In this document: positions 62,773 to 64,000 of the stretch, one piece after another
Numbering within the stretch: the first letter of the stretch is position 1
Layout of the letters: each line of letters starts with the position of its first letter
Assembly (NCBI RefSeq): GCF_014696675.1
Contig: NZ_JACJQN010000001.1
Coordinates: 372,001 to 436,000, forward strand
DNA: 64,000 nt
Source of the DNA: Phormidium tenue FACHB-1052
Lineage (GTDB): Bacteria > Cyanobacteriota > Cyanobacteriia > Phormidesmidales > Phormidesmidaceae
Direction: 5' to 3'
The notes under the pieces: generated by a model
Databases searched by the model: none
Seen by the model: only the letters and a program-made list of their open reading frames with translations
What the model was told of the DNA's origin: nothing
Made by a program: the position numbers and the translations under genes

Positions 62773-64000
62773 ATGGCTTTTCAAACCCCAGACTGGGTGA
62801 AGCACGCGGTCTTCTACCAGATTTTTCCCGACCGATTTGCCCGTACCCAGCAGCATCTCAATGACCCGGCGATGGCGGTGACGCTAGAACCTTGGGAGTC
62901 GCCGCCGACGCCCTTTGGCTACAAGGGTGGCGACCTCTGGGGCGTAGCTGAAAAACTCGACTATCTGGCCGATCTAGGGGTTACAGCTATCTACATGACG
63001 CCGATTTTTCAGTCGGCCTGCAATCACCGCTATCACACCCACGACTATTACCAGGTTGACCCACTACTGGGGGGCAATCCGGCTTTTTTTGATCTGCTAG
63101 AGGCCGCCCACGCCAAAGATATCAAAGTGGTGCTGGACGGGGTGTTTAACCACTGTAGCCGGGGCTTTTTCTTCTTTAACGACATTCTCGAAAACGGCCC
63201 CAACTCACCCTGGCTGGAATGGTTTGAGGTGGGGGGTTGGCCCCTGTCGGCCTACGACGGGTCGCAGCCCGCCAACTATCGCAGTTGGATCGACAACCGG
63301 GCTCTGCCGGCCTTTAAGCACGACCACCCAGCGGTGCGCGAATACCTGATGCGGGTGGGTGAGTATTGGGTGCGCCAGGGCATTGATGGCTGGCGGCTGG
63401 ATGTGCCCTTTGAGATCAAAACCGAGGGCTTTTGGCAAGAATTTCGCGATCGCATCAAAGCCATCAACCCCGAGGCCTACATTGTGGGCGAGGTGTGGAC
63501 CGATGCCAGCCAGTGGCTTGACGGCACTCAGTTTGACGGGGTGATGAATTACATGTTCACCGGGCCAACGATGGCGTTTACGGCGGGCGATCGCATCCGC
63601 ATGGATCTAGTCGAAAAGCCCCACTATTACCCCTACCCTGCCCTAGATGCGGCGGGCTATGGCGAAAACATTCAACAGCTGCTGGCGCTCTACCCCTGGG
63701 AGATTCAACTCACCCAGCTTAACCTGCTCTCTAGCCACGATGTCGCCCGCATCTACTCGGTGGTGAATGGGGATGACGCCAGCATGGTGCTGTCTACCCT
63801 GCTGCTGTTGACCTTTCCGGGCGCGCCGAGCATTTACTACGGCGATGAGGTGGGGCTACCGGGCGAGCTAGACCCCGACTGCCGCCGCACCTTTCCCCCT
63901 GAAAAAGAGTGGCACCTCGATCTGCTGACCGTTCACCGAGAGCTGATTGCGCTGCGTCACCGGCACCCGGCCCTGCGCATCGGCACCTACGACGTACTGC
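62773..64000 (+). CDS. GH13 alpha-amylase-family enzyme, truncated by the window edge
   Basis: The first 409 codons are visible. The barrel motifs are intact: DGVFNH (region I), GWRLDVPFE with nucleophile Asp (region II), VGEVW with the acid/base Glu (region III) and LLSSHD (region IV). The N-terminal VKHAVFYQIFPDRFART and TPFGYKGGDLWGVAEKL suggest the cyclomaltodextrinase/neopullulanase/maltogenic-amylase branch, though the N-terminal CBM34 is missing. It hydrolyses or transfers alpha-1,4-glucans, perhaps in glycogen turnover. The start follows the NuiA-like gene by 53 bp. Confidence 0.9.
   Translation, partial: MAFQTPDWVKHAVFYQIFPDRFARTQQHLNDPAMAVTLEPWESPPTPFGYKGGDLWGVAEKLDYLADLGVTAIYMTPIFQSACNHRYHTHDYYQVDPLLGGNPAFFDLLEAAHAKDIKVVLDGVFNHCSRGFFFFNDILENGPNSPWLEWFEVGGWPLSAYDGSQPANYRSWIDNRALPAFKHDHPAVREYLMRVGEYWVRQGIDGWRLDVPFEIKTEGFWQEFRDRIKAINPEAYIVGEVWTDASQWLDGTQFDGVMNYMFTGPTMAFTAGDRIRMDLVEKPHYYPYPALDAAGYGENIQQLLALYPWEIQLTQLNLLSSHDVARIYSVVNGDDASMVLSTLLLLTFPGAPSIYYGDEVGLPGELDPDCRRTFPPEKEWHLDLLTVHRELIALRHRHPALRIGTYDVL

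Overview
The window comes from a cyanobacterial chromosome. It carries psaA and psaB (both Photosystem I core proteins), a Psb34-like protein, PGR5, a tocopherol cyclase, a Cry-DASH photolyase and a SigF-type sigma factor. The HIP1 palindrome GCGATCGC occurs throughout, and several DUF families typical of cyanobacteria are present (DUF3110, DUF4168, NuiA-like, RMD1/YagE). The GC-rich coding sequence and gene content suggest a filamentous Leptolyngbya/Nodosilinea-type organism; that placement is inference. No rRNA, tRNA, CRISPR array, phage or complete insertion sequence was recognised.

Layout. 1-4.9 kb: end of tatC, a small conserved protein, a TPR protein, a PcrA/UvrD helicase and an AIM24-family protein. 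5-8.3 kb: secreted DUF4168 and SH3 proteins, a conserved hypothetical and a HicBA toxin-antitoxin pair. 8.4-14.4 kb: tmk-holB, an FHA protein whose 5' end has been replaced by a 149-bp MITE, a cyclic-nucleotide-binding protein, RMD1/YagE and a CnoX-like thioredoxin. 14.4-18.5 kb: moeA, a secreted protein, prepilin peptidase and a MetB-like PLP enzyme. 18.9-26.2 kb: the photosynthetic block psb34-pgr5 and psaAB, with an AT-richer J-domain/TPR/WD40 gene plus DUF2442 partner between them. 26.6-36.3 kb: Nudix, YgjP-like metallopeptidase, tocopherol cyclase, SDR, mtnA, DUF167, mobA, a DUF1574-like lipoprotein, rhomboid and a pentapeptide-repeat protein. 36.3-47.6 kb: murQ, DUF4870 and DUF3110 proteins, a giant TamB, lepB, VOC and CobW. 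47.6-54.4 kb: MsrP, SigF, a Pro/Gly-rich membrane protein, a desaturase/SDR fusion and an ABC permease. 54.7-59.5 kb: a complete sugar PTS in two fusion proteins. 60.2-64 kb: Cry-DASH, PrxQ, a NuiA-like protein and a truncated GH13 enzyme.

Functional links. TatC, MoeA, MobA and the Tat-signal molybdoenzyme MsrP form a molybdenum-cofactor/export set scattered over the window. The two PTS proteins together carry IIA, HPr, EI, IIC and IIB, and MurQ could process a MurNAc-6-phosphate product. psb34-pgr5 and the pentapeptide gene have HLR1-like RpaB boxes, and psaA has a possible half-site, suggesting shared light control.

The best-supported unusual observation is the MITE. It has 11-bp inverted ends, an 8-bp target duplication, and on conceptual excision restores a different start codon for the FHA gene. 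Other points for follow-up are a second IIB domain without its cysteine in the PTS, four GTCA repeats at exact 11-bp spacing before the DUF4168 gene, a 31-codon ORF with a perfect Shine-Dalgarno upstream of the psaA promoter, and a leader with two successive long-range 9-bp inverted repeats.
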